Source of the DNA: Tetrapyrgos nigripes
Lineage: Eukaryota; Basidiomycota; Agaricomycetes; Agaricales; Campanellaceae
Direction: 5' to 3'
DNA: 64,000 nucleotides
Assembly: GCA_013368315.1 (NCBI GenBank)
Contig: JAACJM010000106.1
Coordinates: 62,001 to 126,000 of the forward strand
Shown: piece after piece, positions 33,593 to 44,354 of the stretch
Numbering within the stretch: position 1 is the stretch's first letter
How the letters are laid out: every line of letters begins with the position of its first letter
Position numbers and translations under genes: made by a program
The notes under the pieces: generated by a model
The model's database searches: none
Seen by the model: the letters and a program-made list of their open reading frames with translations, nothing else
What the model was told of the DNA's origin: nothing

Positions 33593-35786
33593 TACCACCA
33601 AAGGCAACGCTCGCGAACCTTGAAAATCCAAAGCCAAAAAGTATCCAGGGGGTCCCGTGATGAAAGGAATTTTGTTGATTAAGTATTAATATTATTGTAC
33701 GTGCATATATACAGTGTATCTAAGCAGATAAGGTCCCACCCACCCACTGTACCGAGTCCTTCTTCAATCGACCGGAAACCTTGAAGCACAGAGCCCAAGA
33801 AATGCTGAACGATGTGCTCATCGATATCACTGCCAGCGTCGACGCAGTAGTGCCTTAATTCTGCTTGATAGGCGTTAAGAAGAGAAGAAACGAGGAGAGG
33901 GTGGGGGAGGGGGATGTGGAGGGGGATGTGAACAGTGGAAAGCAAGGCATGTGGCGTGAATTCATGAGTTCTGTTCGACTGAAGTTCAATAAGTGGTGAA
34001 TTCTACTTGATACGCGGTGTTTTCTGCTCGATCTAATTTTTTCCGAGATATCACAGGATGTCACATCCTGTATTGAGTGTGTATGTTCCAATCGTTTTTT
34101 TTACCAATTTTTTTGTTCCCAGCAAAGAGTATGACAGACTAGAGGAGTGCAAAAAATCACAACAGCACCATGGGAGTCGGTGAAGGGCATGGAAAAAAAG
34201 AGCGTCGTGGTGGGCTGCTAATGTAATGGACCCTAAGACGAGGGAGATGATATCGCTGAGATTTATCTACCACCTAATTGTTTGTCCCTTGCCTTTACGA
34301 ATTCCACCGAGGTACAATGGGGAGAAATGTGCTTCCCGTTGAGAGAGAGAGCGCGATATTGGGTGTAAGGTTTACGCAAACGCGGCGAGAGAATGAGATT
34401 GAATGAAACGAGGGAGCAAGGGGGAGGCGGGCCGCATATCCGGCACATAGGGTAGGGGGGGGTCAAGGTCTGGCCAAAAATCTTTTTGACTGCACTTAAA
34501 ATGGGGTATTTTGAGCTTGATTTTCGCTAGTTAACTACAGTGGCACAATTTTGAACATTTTCCTGCTTTATCTTGGCCACCTATTCCATAAGAAGATACA
34601 AAACACAACAAATACTCATCATGAGTGGAGTTGAGGTGAGGCTCAACATGTTAACATGTTAATCTCTTCTCTTTTTCGCACAATCAAGTTAGGGTTAGGG
34701 CTTATTATATCTTATCTGTGTGTCGTGTGATTGTAGATATACTATATAAGGCAGGAGGAGGAGGGGTACTGTGGGTGGTGCCAAAAATTTTTTCGACCCC
34801 ATGTTTTTATGTTTATCCTGCCTCCCCCTTGCGATGGAGGAACGCCTAAAGAGAAACGCTGAGTACAGGGAGTGACTGAGTACTACTATCACAGACAGGG
34901 AGACATTAAAAATCTCCAAGGGCAAACCATGTGGGAAAATCCCCTGGTAGGAAAAGTTGCCACTGCTGCAGATACATACTGTTTCAGTAGATACAGTAGA
35001 TAAGACAAGGGAGGCAAGAGGGAGGGTCACTGAAAGAGAATTTGAATCGAGTGATGCGAGAGATTCAAAGGCGAATGGAGAAAAAGAGTACGAGAGTTGA
35101 GTATAAGTAGTTAACGAGATAGGAGAGGAGGTTGAATAAAGGGTTCTCACTGCCTCGGTTGGCAGATCATCGAATTCTAGTATTCCGGGTATTGAATGGA
35201 GTGTTCTCACTGATTTACTCAGATCATAGAACTCTCGCATTCCGTTGTGGTCTTCTCGGGCAAGGGCCACAATTAGATGGTCTCAAATTTAAAATTTAAA
35301 AGTCATTTAAAAGGTAACATCTCAAGCCAAAAACCAAATTGATGTAGCGCTTTTTCCGCTCTTACACTCTAAGTACCGAACTGGGTGTCGCTTTGTAGTC
35401 TGGCGCTTTTAAAATTGAATAGGGCTGACCCGCACCAGCCAGTTATTACACAAGTAAGGAATATTCCCACACGCGGTTTCCTCACCTTTTCACCCATATG
35501 CAAGGACAACATTTCATATTTTATTTGATATTTCATTACTACTGCCAAAATTCCTGGGGAAAAACGAAGCAGAACTCACACAAAGGCCTGAAGTCCATTT
35601 CCGCGTGAGCACAGCCACTTTCACGCCAGGCTTTTGGCTGCGGGTTCGTCTGCTGGATAAGTACACCTTCCACTGTGATTATCATAGTCAAAATTTGTAT
35701 GTATAATTTTACATAGTATCTAAGTGCATACAAGGCATAACAAAGCGATTTGGTGAAGAAATCCCTGTACCTTTGCCGTGCTGACA
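33593..35786. other. no recognised gene
   Basis: Minus frames at 33679-33945 (NAYQAELRHYCVDAGSDIDE) and 34695-35270 (ALAREDHNGMREFYDLSKSV) are coding-like at their upstream ends only. The latter contains two diverged copies of about 50 bp (GTGAGAAC(A/C)CT..ATTCAA). They look like relic exons. Nothing could be named. Confidence 0.3.
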
Positions 35787-35875
35787 CTAATTATTACGAG
35801 GCCCTTAAAGCCGAGTTAACTTATGTCGACCTCGCAATTGAGTAGCCAAATTTTACCACCACCTCAAACTCATCA
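35787..35875 (-). repeat. GAGGTCGACATAAG repeat, inverted copy
   Basis: TTACGAGGCCCTTAAAGCCG followed by AGTTAACTTATGTCGACCTC, then AAATTTTACCAC and ACCTCAAACTC: the reverse complement of 15500-15562 with small gaps. Confidence 0.65.
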
Positions 35876-36639
35876 GGAAAACTGCCCACAGCTAATGTGG
35901 CCAAAGTTTTGTCAAAACCTTGAAGCGTCGCTTATGTGTCGTAAGTGAAGAAGGTCCAATCAATTTCATTCATTTTTCAAGGGCCCTTCAAAGTTCTGGG
36001 AAATTTGCACAAAGTCTGCAACATTTTCCATGCATTTTGCAAAACTAAGGAAGTATGTATATGTAGGATACATGGCCTTTTGAATAGACTAAGTACCACA
36101 GCGTTCCTTTGCTGGATCCTTTCATCCAAGCTACTTACCACTACCTACTAGTGCAGTTGCTGTTGATACTTATATACATATTGCGTGCACTGTTAACATG
36201 ACTTGCTGCATATGTCCAAGCCTGAGCAGCGTCCGTGAGTTGTTAGGAGTTAGTTGCACTATATTTTCACAAATACAAGGAATCTTGTAGTGTTAAAAGA
36301 CTGATAGAGGTTAAAGAGGAGCACTGGAGGATTACAGCAGTCTTACAGGATTGTTCTGAAAAATATATGTGTTTGTAATACTCCTGTAATGTAAGGTGTA
36401 TTACCTATTGAATGACTTGTAGTAAGGCTGCTGTAATACCCCGTATGGCATCATATTTATAGGGATTTGCTTCCAGTGTAAGCCATTTCTCTTCTCATAA
36501 AATTTCTACTTAAGCTTCTTCTACATATAGTGAAGTTGTGGAAAATTCACTATCTCAGAAAGTGATCACATTGTTCATCTGCAAGCTGTAAGTTGCTATA
36601 CTAGGTGCCACCCAATGATTGTTATATCAAGTTCTTGTA
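35876..36639. other. no gene; repeat-like
   Basis: No exon was found. The part from 36190 on (TGTTAACATGACTTGC...) has LTR-like texture, but a matching second copy is absent. Confidence 0.3.
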
Positions 36640-39370
36640 GGTTCTCAACGGATCATGATCCCGAGCTCCTATGGAAGTCTGCTAAGCTTTTTCTAACTCA
36701 AAAGCAGTGGGACAACTTGGTGGTGTAAGTACTGTCTCTATTCTAGCTTTGTTCACCTGATCTCATATATTCAGAACTAGTTGTCACATGAAGGAGCTCA
36801 AGGATTGGACAGATCCTTCTCTACCACTTACACCCAAACAACATCTAACACCCTATAGGACACCACTTAGGTGAGTTTGTTACTGCTCTAGCTGTTGTTG
36901 ATCTATTGCTGAGATCACAAAGGAGTACCATGGCCCCCAACTGTAAAGCAGCCTTACCTGCTACACCAGAGACTCCCTTGTCATTGAAACTGCAGCCACC
37001 ACTCTCAGCCACTCCTACTATGAACACTCTGGTTTCAAGCCTGTCCACACCAAAAATGTCAAGAACAGGTTCAGATAAGGACTGGATGCCTCTCAGGCCA
37101 CCACACAGGAGCAAAGACAAGAACAACAAGGATAATAGATGGATAAGTGTGTAAGCCAGTAGCAGGCCTATGTCAACATAGTACTGAGGCGAAGCTGAGC
37201 AGTATGGATCTAGGGGAAGCAAGTAGACAGACTGAGGAACCTATCTACAAAGCCCTGTAGTAAATATACAACAAGTGCAAAGCTAGATCAGTAGGTATCT
37301 GATGGAGAAAACCATAGGATGATAGTCATATGTTTAAGTGATGTCAATATGTGCAGTAGAAGCAGATATGATCTGTCAGTTAGATAAATGATGTATCAAA
37401 GAAAGCTGAAGCCATAGATACCAAGAGACAAGATCTAGATCTAGAACAAAGGAAGTAGAAGGAATGGGATATAGGGTCTGGAAGCAAAGGCAGGAAGGGA
37501 TTCATGACAAAAAATGTCATTTGCAGACAGATTGGCCAAACACAATGTCAAGCTACCCACAGCAAGAACATCTAACAGCTCACAGTTTTCCACTCCTGTG
37601 TAAGTCCTGCCAGTTGAGTGTTAATTGTTGAACACACTGTAACTGGAAATTTGTAGAACATTACCAACAACATGTCAGGTCAACAACACCAGCCTTCAGG
37701 ATGCATTCTTAGTTGCAGATGGTATTGGGTATGATGCCCTATCACTGTTGATGTTTGTGATTTATTTATTTCTGCACTTCATCATCACTCACATACACTC
37801 TTCCAGGGCAAGCAAGCTCATCTCTTGGAGTAACTCCCACTTCTACAATGGAAATGTCAAATTCAATGAATGGGTCCTGACATTGCGTGAATCTGACATT
37901 GAGTGAGTTTTTTATTATTTTTGATACACCACCAGCTAATATTACCCCAGCTTTCTCATTTCATTTTTCAAATTTACACAGAAAGGATCATTTGTCAACT
38001 TAGCCCAAATCAACCCACAAGAACTTGCTGCATTCTCAGGTACTTCTAGCAACTTGATCAAAAACATTTTGTATATCCGCACTCCTCTTCAACTTGCCAT
38101 AGCACTATTTCCTGTACTCATGGTCACAGAAAGTGACAGTCCCCCTGATTTTCAAAGATATCTCTACAACAGCTACATATTTCCACTTCATCCAAGTTGT
38201 ACATTTGTTCAGCTGACACCTGAATTGAGATCCCCCCATGAAGGGTGTTTCCTGTAGAAGGGCATTTATGTAACCCCCATTTTGCTACACCATGACACAA
38301 TTTTTTCTTGCAAAATCCAACCTCACCAGTGGAAAGAGCAAAATCAAAAATGGGGGGGTGCAGCTCACTCCCCAACTCAGAATAAAATTGAGCAAGAAAG
38401 TTGAGAAGGAAAACACCATGAAATGGCCATTTTTGCATGTTTGAAAGCATTTACTTTCTCAATGTTCTCCCTCAATTTTATTCTGACAACTGCAGAGTGG
38501 GCTGCACTCCCTGTCTTTGATGTCACTCTTTCCACTGGTGTGGTCAGATTTTGTGAGAAAAAATTGTGTCATGGTGTAGCAAAATGGGGGTTGCATAAAT
38601 GCCCTTCTACAGGAGACACCCTTCATGAGGGGATCTCAATTCAGGTGTCAGAAGTATTCTTTATTACTACTGAACAATTGTACAACTTGGATGAAGTGGA
38701 AATATGCAGGTGTTGTAGAGATATCTTTGAAAAACAGGGGGACTGTCACTTTCCATGACCATGAGTACATGTTGAGTCTTCATCCCTCATTGGCTTTGCC
38801 CAAACTCAAGGCCAGCAGCTGAAACAATTCCATAAGGTCAATGGTATTCTGCATGCTCAAGATGCTGATCACAGTATTGCTGTTATCAACATGATTCTTG
38901 CTGAAGACATCCTCACTGACATATTATCATTCTCCACACAGTTTGAGAGCATATTTTCTACATCATCAGGTCCTACAGGTATGTCTCCATTACTGGCATC
39001 AATTCTATTGTTCTCAAATAACTTCATTCATCCAGCTTCTTCACCCAACACTGAATGTGTCTATTCATCTGCTACAGCCAGTCCATCAGCTCCAACAGGC
39101 ATGAACTCCTAGTATTCACTACCATTTGACACATCTGGTTTGTGCATCCTATACTCCCACTGGTGACTGGTCACACATTTCTCACTTACTTCTCTTTAGT
39201 TCTGGTCTATGATGTGACTCAGGCTGCAGGCACATTCAATGTTAACAAGCATCTAGCAACCATTGACACCATCTTACCCAGATGGCCAGGTGAGATTCTC
39301 AAGGTTTGCTTGCAGTCATTGCTTCTACCATCACCTCCACTACCAACAGTCACTCTCACCCACTATTGAG
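36640..39370 (+). pseudogene. multi-exon TE-like gene relic, gag-like in layout
   Basis: A chain of short + strand exons with clear donors: PELLWKSAKLFLTQKQWDNL (to GTAAGT at 36725), CHMKELKDWTDPSLPLTPKQ (to GTGAGT at 36871), MAPNCKAALPATPETP... (36930-37154), MSFADRLAKHNVKLPTARTS (to GTAAGT), SLQDAFLVADGIG, WSNSHFYNGNVKFNEWVLTL (to GTGAGT) and NLAQINPQELAAFSGTSSNL. A fold-back sequence then intervenes (38114-38768). After it come IGFAQTQGQQLKQFHKVNGI and ILAEDILTDILSFSTQFESI, ending in TAG near 39112, with a last piece to 39369. The combination of short exons and a Q/H/N-rich core is gag-like, but no zinc knuckle or protease was seen. Confidence 0.4.
38114..38768. repeat. fold-back element, arms of about 300 bp
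   Basis: The left arm from TGTACTCATGGTCA (38114) is the reverse complement of the right arm ending TGACCATGAGTACA (38768), with a loop of about 40 nt near 38411-38452. Because of the symmetry, nearly the same peptide (LCHGVAKWGLHKCPSTG) is readable on both strands. An 18-nt insertion in the right arm near 38655 is the main length difference. Confidence 0.85.
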
Positions 39371-40689
39371 AGTGAACTTTAATATTCACTTTGTCATTCT
39401 TCTGGGCATCCCCACCAACACTGATTTGTGATGTGCCACTATCCTCTACATATCATCTTCTTTCTGAACATTTGTATTCCCTTATTGTGCTCAACCATGA
39501 TAAGTAGTTCATCGCAGTTGTACATAGGTCCAATGAAACTGCTTTCATGATTTGGCTTGAGAGTATACATTTATGAATTAAGTAATGTCACTCTCCCTGT
39601 AGAATGAGAGTAGTGTGGAATGATACCCATCATTCATCCCCTCTCCTTGTCATGTATATAAGTGTTTACCTAGGCCTTTAGAGCAATCATATGATGACAT
39701 CATTGATCCTAGATAAGGGCAATCTGGGGAGCTTGTGGGCCAGTTAGCCAGTCTGTTAATTTATGTCCAAATTTGAATTGTAGCGACCTCAGAAAAAATA
39801 TTTTCCACAGGTTCAAACTCCCATCCCTGTTTGTTGCCACTTGTCAAGTGCCTATCCAGCATCATGGTATAGACCTTTATGGTGTCTGTGGGTTTCCTGG
39901 AACAACCAGTAAACAAGGTACTTTGCCTTTGATGCAGCCTTCCTCTCAGTCTCTCCACCAATTCTCCTCTTACTTATCATGCTTTTCCAAGCTACAAGAC
40001 TTTATCAGCTGTTAGTAGCTTTCTCCTTTTTCCTTGGCTAATGCTTTGTGCTGTAGATATTTCAGCCAGCCTCTTGACCATATGCAAATATTATAATGGT
40101 CACTATGGTGACTTTGCTCACTCATCAGCCTCAATTTAAGGAGCCTCATAACTTGCCATGTGAAGCAATGGCCCTTACCTCAGTATAATAAGGCACTGGC
40201 ACAGCTACTGTACCAGCATGAATGGAAGTTCAGTTGTTTTGACTGTAACAAATTTTAGGTCCAGTTCATCCAGTTCAGTAGCTATTTTAAGTTGGCTTTT
40301 GGTAGTACTGTACTCTAAATAGATAGAATAATGTGAATAATGCATGGCAAATAGGTTTTTACCTGAAACTTGCCCAAGATTAGCCTGGTTCACCTTTCAT
40401 CACACAGGTTCAGTCCTCAATGTGATGTGTGACAGATGGCCAAATCTGACAGTTCAGACTGCACTGTGATCTGTGACTGAACTTCCTTTCATGCCAGTAC
40501 AGTAGTCACTCTGCACTCTGTTAGGTTGCTGTTAGGAGTACATGTTGAGTATGTGCATGGTTTTGATGAGACTGAACAAGTTTGAGATGACTGCATATCA
40601 AGTAAAAATGTAACATGTTTGAGATAGACATAACAATCTTTCAAGCAACATGTCAACTTACTACATGCATAGTCAGTGAAGAACATTTT
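39371..40689. other. TE debris, no gene called
   Basis: No reading frame with recognisable reverse transcriptase or RNase H was found, although this is where the 3' half of the neighbouring Copia element would be expected. A hairpin-repeat copy lies at 40143. Confidence 0.35.
40143..40174 (-). repeat. dispersed hairpin repeat, copy 5 (reverse)
   Basis: GCCTCATAACTTGCCATGTG then AAGCAATGGCCC: the reverse complement of the family consensus with two transitions. Confidence 0.6.
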
Positions 40690-40749
40690 GTATAACAGGG
40701 CAATAACAAATGTTGCCAGTGTTGAGCAGACTATGTCCTATAAACATAT

Positions 40750-41311
40750 CTCAAAAGGCACCTTTGATGAATTCTCCCCCTGCATTGGACATCCACTGTT
40801 CAACTTTTGTCTTATAGTGGTTCTCAACCATAGCATGAATTGGCGTTTTCTTATTTGACAAGAATACAATCCATGTGTTAGATGTAAAATCATTGTAGAT
40901 AATCATATAATTGTACTTGTGGTACAATTTGATGGGGAATTCTTTATGATCCAAATGGATTAATTCAAAAGGACATGTAGCCCATCTTTCTGATGGTGGG
41001 TAAACTCAATATATCCACAGCAAAGTGGAAGTTCTTTTGGAATTTTTATATCCAGCCAGCTGATGATATGTTTTCGTAAATGCTTGACCTGCACATTGAT
41101 GTGCCAAGTCGAAATTGATTTCGTAAATCAATGCGTCAGCCATGGAGGCAACATTTGTTTTAGTGTGAGGAAGATAGTAAATTGTATCTTCCAGTGATCA
41201 TTTGGAGACTGTTCCAATTTTGTCATATTTCATCAGCAATGTATGATCATTCTGTCTTGTTGTAAGAATGTGCTGAGTGACAGTAACCTTTGATTTGGAT
41301 CAGCTACATAG
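40750..41311 (-). pseudogene. Copia GAG-pre-integrase/integrase fragment
   Basis: VADPNQRLLSLSTFLQQDR continues the pol frame on the far side of the MITE. A stop-broken GAG-pre-integrase-like stretch (DLAHQCAGQAF) follows, then LIHLDHKEFPIKLYHKYNYM, YNDFTSNTWIVFLSNKKTP and NAGGEF, the integrase core pattern (D...F-x-DD-S/T-x-W...D/N-x-GGEF). At least two frame breaks. One catalytic Asp is replaced (YNDFT for DDFS, NAGGEF for DNGGEF). Confidence 0.62.
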
Positions 41312-41313
41312 TA

Positions 41314-41952
41314 CAGTGGCTCAAAAAATTGTCCACATGTTTGGCACTATTGGAAAGATTGCTGATTTTCTCACTAGTGAGCAGAGATATTAAAAAAATG
41401 GCTAGTGGTGGTCGAAAACGCTTTGATAAGATGGTTCTTCTTGTCACAATATGTCTCTCTAGCCAGGGAAGCAGTCCCTGGCTTCCATTCTCTAGTCTGA
41501 GCACAAATTTCCCCAGATAAAGCAGTGTTTTGGGGGAGAGAGAGCAAATTCTCTTTCTGAGTGGATATGGTGAGTGTCTTAATTTTGATAGGGGCTGTAG
41601 AGCATTTCAATGTCATCATGTGTAGTCCAGCTGGCAGCTATGACATCATTATGATGTTTACATTGCATACTCTACAGCTCCACTCATGATGTCATGTATG
41701 AGGCATCATATCCTGGCAACAATGATTTTGAAGTGGAAACTCAAAACATTGTCCAAATAATATATTAACTTGAATCAGCCATATCTCCATGGGTTTTCAA
41801 CCAAATAAGACAAAAAAAAAACACATTACTGTAGCCCTTATCAAAGCGTTTCCGACCACTACTAGCCATTTTTTAATATCTCTGCTCACTAGTGAGAAAA
41901 TCAGCAATCTTTCCAATAGTGCCAAACATGTGGACAATTTCTTGAGCCACTG
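41314..41952. mobile_element. Tc1/mariner-type MITE, 639 bp
   Basis: Bounded by TA dinucleotides (41312-41313, 41953-41954). Inverted repeats of about 117 bp, starting CAGTGGCTCAAAAAATTGTC on the left and CAGTGGCTCAAGAAATTGTC on the right (reverse complement), differ at only a few sites. No transposase. It sits inside the Copia pol region and is therefore younger than that insertion. Confidence 0.92.
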
Positions 41953-41954
41953 TA

Positions 41955-42339
41955 TACAGGATCTATTTTGAAGAAGCAAGATCCTTGCTGAACTATGACA
42001 GTTCCAGTGGTGTCACTATGTGTAACTCCATTTGCAGTTTGAATGGAGATAGGGTCACTTGCATCCAAGCTGGGGTTGCTGTAAACTCCCAGCTCCACTC
42101 CAATGGTCATGGTTCCCATCAAACTCCCCCTCAAGCCATCTGTGAGTCATTTCCTGCCCAACCTCAGCGAGATGCTCCTCCAGCATTTTGATGTTGCTGG
42201 GTGGCATGTTTTCCTTGTCAGAATCCATGGGGTCAAAAAGACTGGCCTCCCACATTTTGAGGAGCTTGATGTTTTCCTGCTTGTTCCTTTCTGCAACAGA
42301 ATTGGAACTGTGGGCACTGGAAGCATTGTCGTCATCCAT
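41955..42339 (-). pseudogene. Copia protease-region fragment
   Basis: The frame from ATG 42339 (WEASLFDPMDSDKENMPPSN) leads, with a frame change, to LDASDPISIQTANGVTHSDT and GTVIVQQGSCFFK, the strand pattern downstream of the Copia protease active site. The active-site D-S/T-G is not visible. It is cut at 41954 by the MITE. Confidence 0.5.
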
Positions 42340-42531
42340 TATCTCATTCTCCCTCCTTCATCCACCTTGTTGTTTGGGTTTTCCCCAGTTGGCGACACCC
42401 CAAGTGTCATTGAGAGGTTGGTTGGCATTGTTAGTGAACCAGGTATCAGTGTCACAGGGTTTGGAATGACAAACAGAGGATGGGGAGATACAAGATTGTG
42501 CCAATAAATTCATTCCATGAGGAAACAACCG

Positions 42532-43698
42532 TCAGTGATTTCGGAGGGACAAGGGATAGTGTGAGAGGTAGAGGAGGTGGAGGTTTTCTGGTTCAAGGTC
42601 ACATAGGAGCTCACCAGTTGGCTTAATCCCTTTGTTATGAGCAGTTTTAAAGGTGTTCTGAACAGATGCGAAAAATCTGTCAAAAGGCTTTACTGACTCA
42701 ATGAAGAAGGGTTTATGCACATCTTTGGTGGTGGGCTCCTTGACTATGATAGTTCGAGACTCCTTGACAAAAGTCACCACATGCATGACATGAGAGTGTC
42801 CTGAGTTGTTGGGACGAATACTCTGGGCCTGCTTCTGGCAGTTCTGTTCACCAGCACATTTTCTGTGGCCTCGCCAGTTAGCACCATGTCCACGGCATTT
42901 GCCTCTCCAAGCACTGCTGCCATTACAGTGCTGCTGCTGCTGTTCCTTGTAGACAGGGGCTTTCCCTTTGCATCTGATGGCAGTGATTTTGCTGGCAGTC
43001 TGAGGTTTCTTTCCACCTTGACAAGCTTTCCAGGCATTGACAACATTGGTTTGAAGGGTGTCAAGGGACCCAGTTTTGAAAGCATCAACATTGTCCTCTG
43101 TTTCTTTGGAGATGATATAATTGTAAATGTCATCTGGGAGTTTGTTGATGACAAACATGTACTGGAGGTACATGGGAATCTCTGTGTTAGCTCTAGCATT
43201 ACTGACCTGAGTGAGATACATTTTGATGAGGTCAATAGCAGCACCAGGGTGAGAGTTACATGAGATCTCTATGGCCATAGCCCATTTGAAGTCTTGGAAG
43301 ACTGCAGCAGCTCCAGGTTTACCATAAAGATTTTTAAGAGTCCACATTTCCCTGGCAGTGTCAAGATCATTGAGTTTGAGACCAATGGGCTGAGTGACAC
43401 AGAGTTTGATGATTCCCATGGCCTTCTCATTGTCCTTGTCCCAGTCGATAGCTTCTCCACCAGTGATAGTGAAGAAGGTTTGTGGAGCAATATCTCCATC
43501 ATTGCTGCTAGTGGATGCAGCAGGTGGTGCAGTTTGAGTGCTGGCATCAGTGATAGCGATAGTTCCAGGACAAAGGGTTTTGAGGACATAGGAGATGTCC
43601 TGAGATTGAAGCCAGGACTTGGACTTGCTAGCCCAAAGGGTGTAGTTGGGACCAGTGAGTTCAGGGACAGTGGTCATGAAGCTGTTTCTGGAAGACAT
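42532..43698 (-). CDS. Copia gag polyprotein
   Basis: From ATG 43698 (MSSRNSFMTTVPELTGPNYT): the opening L-x-G-x-NY-x-W-x(3)-K is the classic Copia gag front (UBN2/DUF4219 type). The middle has AIDWDKDNEKAMGIIKL, LDTAREMWTLKNLYG and KLPDDIYNYIISK. A basic, Cys/His-containing stretch near residues 270-300 (HCNGSSAWRGKCRGHG) sits where the zinc knuckle should be but has no clean CCHC. 388 residues, no internal stop, so it is the best-preserved part of the element. The stop at 42532 separates it from the protease region. Confidence 0.8.
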   Translation of the reverse strand: MSSRNSFMTTVPELTGPNYTLWASKSKSWLQSQDISYVLKTLCPGTIAITDASTQTAPPAASTSSNDGDIAPQTFFTITGGEAIDWDKDNEKAMGIIKLCVTQPIGLKLNDLDTAREMWTLKNLYGKPGAAAVFQDFKWAMAIEISCNSHPGAAIDLIKMYLTQVSNARANTEIPMYLQYMFVINKLPDDIYNYIISKETEDNVDAFKTGSLDTLQTNVVNAWKACQGGKKPQTASKITAIRCKGKAPVYKEQQQQHCNGSSAWRGKCRGHGANWRGHRKCAGEQNCQKQAQSIRPNNSGHSHVMHVVTFVKESRTIIVKEPTTKDVHKPFFIESVKPFDRFFASVQNTFKTAHNKGIKPTGELLCDLEPENLHLLYLSHYPLSLRNH

Positions 43699-44028
43699 TT
43701 TCGAAATGTGATCTGGAGATGAAATCAACTGTCAGCATAACATCCTATATGAAAATAAGTGGTGGCATTAAGGATGTGCCATGAAAGTGAAAATAGCTGC
43801 AGCTTGAGTGTGCTATGACAGTGATTATTCCCAGTGTGCAATTTAAACAGCTTGCAGCCATGAAGGCGCTACTGATCACATACACAGCAGCCATAAAGAC
43901 ACATGTGTGTAGAATGTCAGCCTCTAAGGGCACCATTCTGCAGCCACTAAGGGTGCTACCAGGTATTATGCAGCCTAGGACAGCTGCCAGTGATGGCGCA
44001 GTGCCCAGGGCTTGTGGGGCCCATAACC

Positions 44029-44354
44029 TGTTGAGCAGGCTATGTTCTATATATGTAGCAGCAACTGCATACTTACCTGGGGATGTTAAAGTGCTTGTTA
44101 GAGCAAGTTGTTAGAGGTTTAAGAGCAATGAGATGTAGGAGAATTCCTGTCATTAGAGGGCAATCTACAAGCCCTTTTATACTGTTCTAGAGAGTACAAT
44201 ACATGTGATACCTAAGAACAATAAGCTACAAACAATAAGATATGGACAATAAGTCCCAGACAATAAAGCATAGATAATAAGATTCTTATCACATCATTGT
44301 TATGATTCCTTATTGTCATGTTGATGGCTGCTCACATAATCTGCCAATTCAACA
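44029..44354 (-). repeat. 5' LTR of the Copia element
   Basis: On the minus strand it runs TGTTGAATTGGC ... GCCTGCTCAACA. It holds a TATAAAAGGGCT box (minus strand, near 44180) and CCCCAGGTAAGTA (minus strand, near 44080), both shared with the LTRs at 11223 and 63646. Confidence 0.85.

Larger units (their letters stand above)
40690..44354 (-). mobile_element. decayed Copia-type LTR retrotransposon
   Basis: Order on the minus strand: LTR (44354-44029), primer-binding site (44028-44017), gag (43698-42532), protease-like segment (42339-41955), MITE insertion, then GAG-pre-integrase/integrase pieces (41311-40750). The primer site GGTTATGGGCCC resembles the anticodon-loop complement of initiator-Met tRNA, as used by copia-like elements (family knowledge). 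No reverse transcriptase, RNase H or second LTR was found, so the 3' part is deleted or unrecognisable. Confidence 0.75.

Noticed and set aside
34688..34701. TTAGGGTTAGGG, possible interstitial telomere repeat
   Set aside because: Only two units; too short to distinguish from chance.
38124..38758. Two similar proteins of about 110 residues on opposite strands
   Set aside because: They are the same sequence read twice because the locus is a fold-back inverted repeat; no start context or domain supports coding.
41290..41979. Paired leucine-rich frames on both strands (WLKKLSTCLALLERLLIFSL)
   Set aside because: These are translations of the MITE's inverted repeats, not genes.
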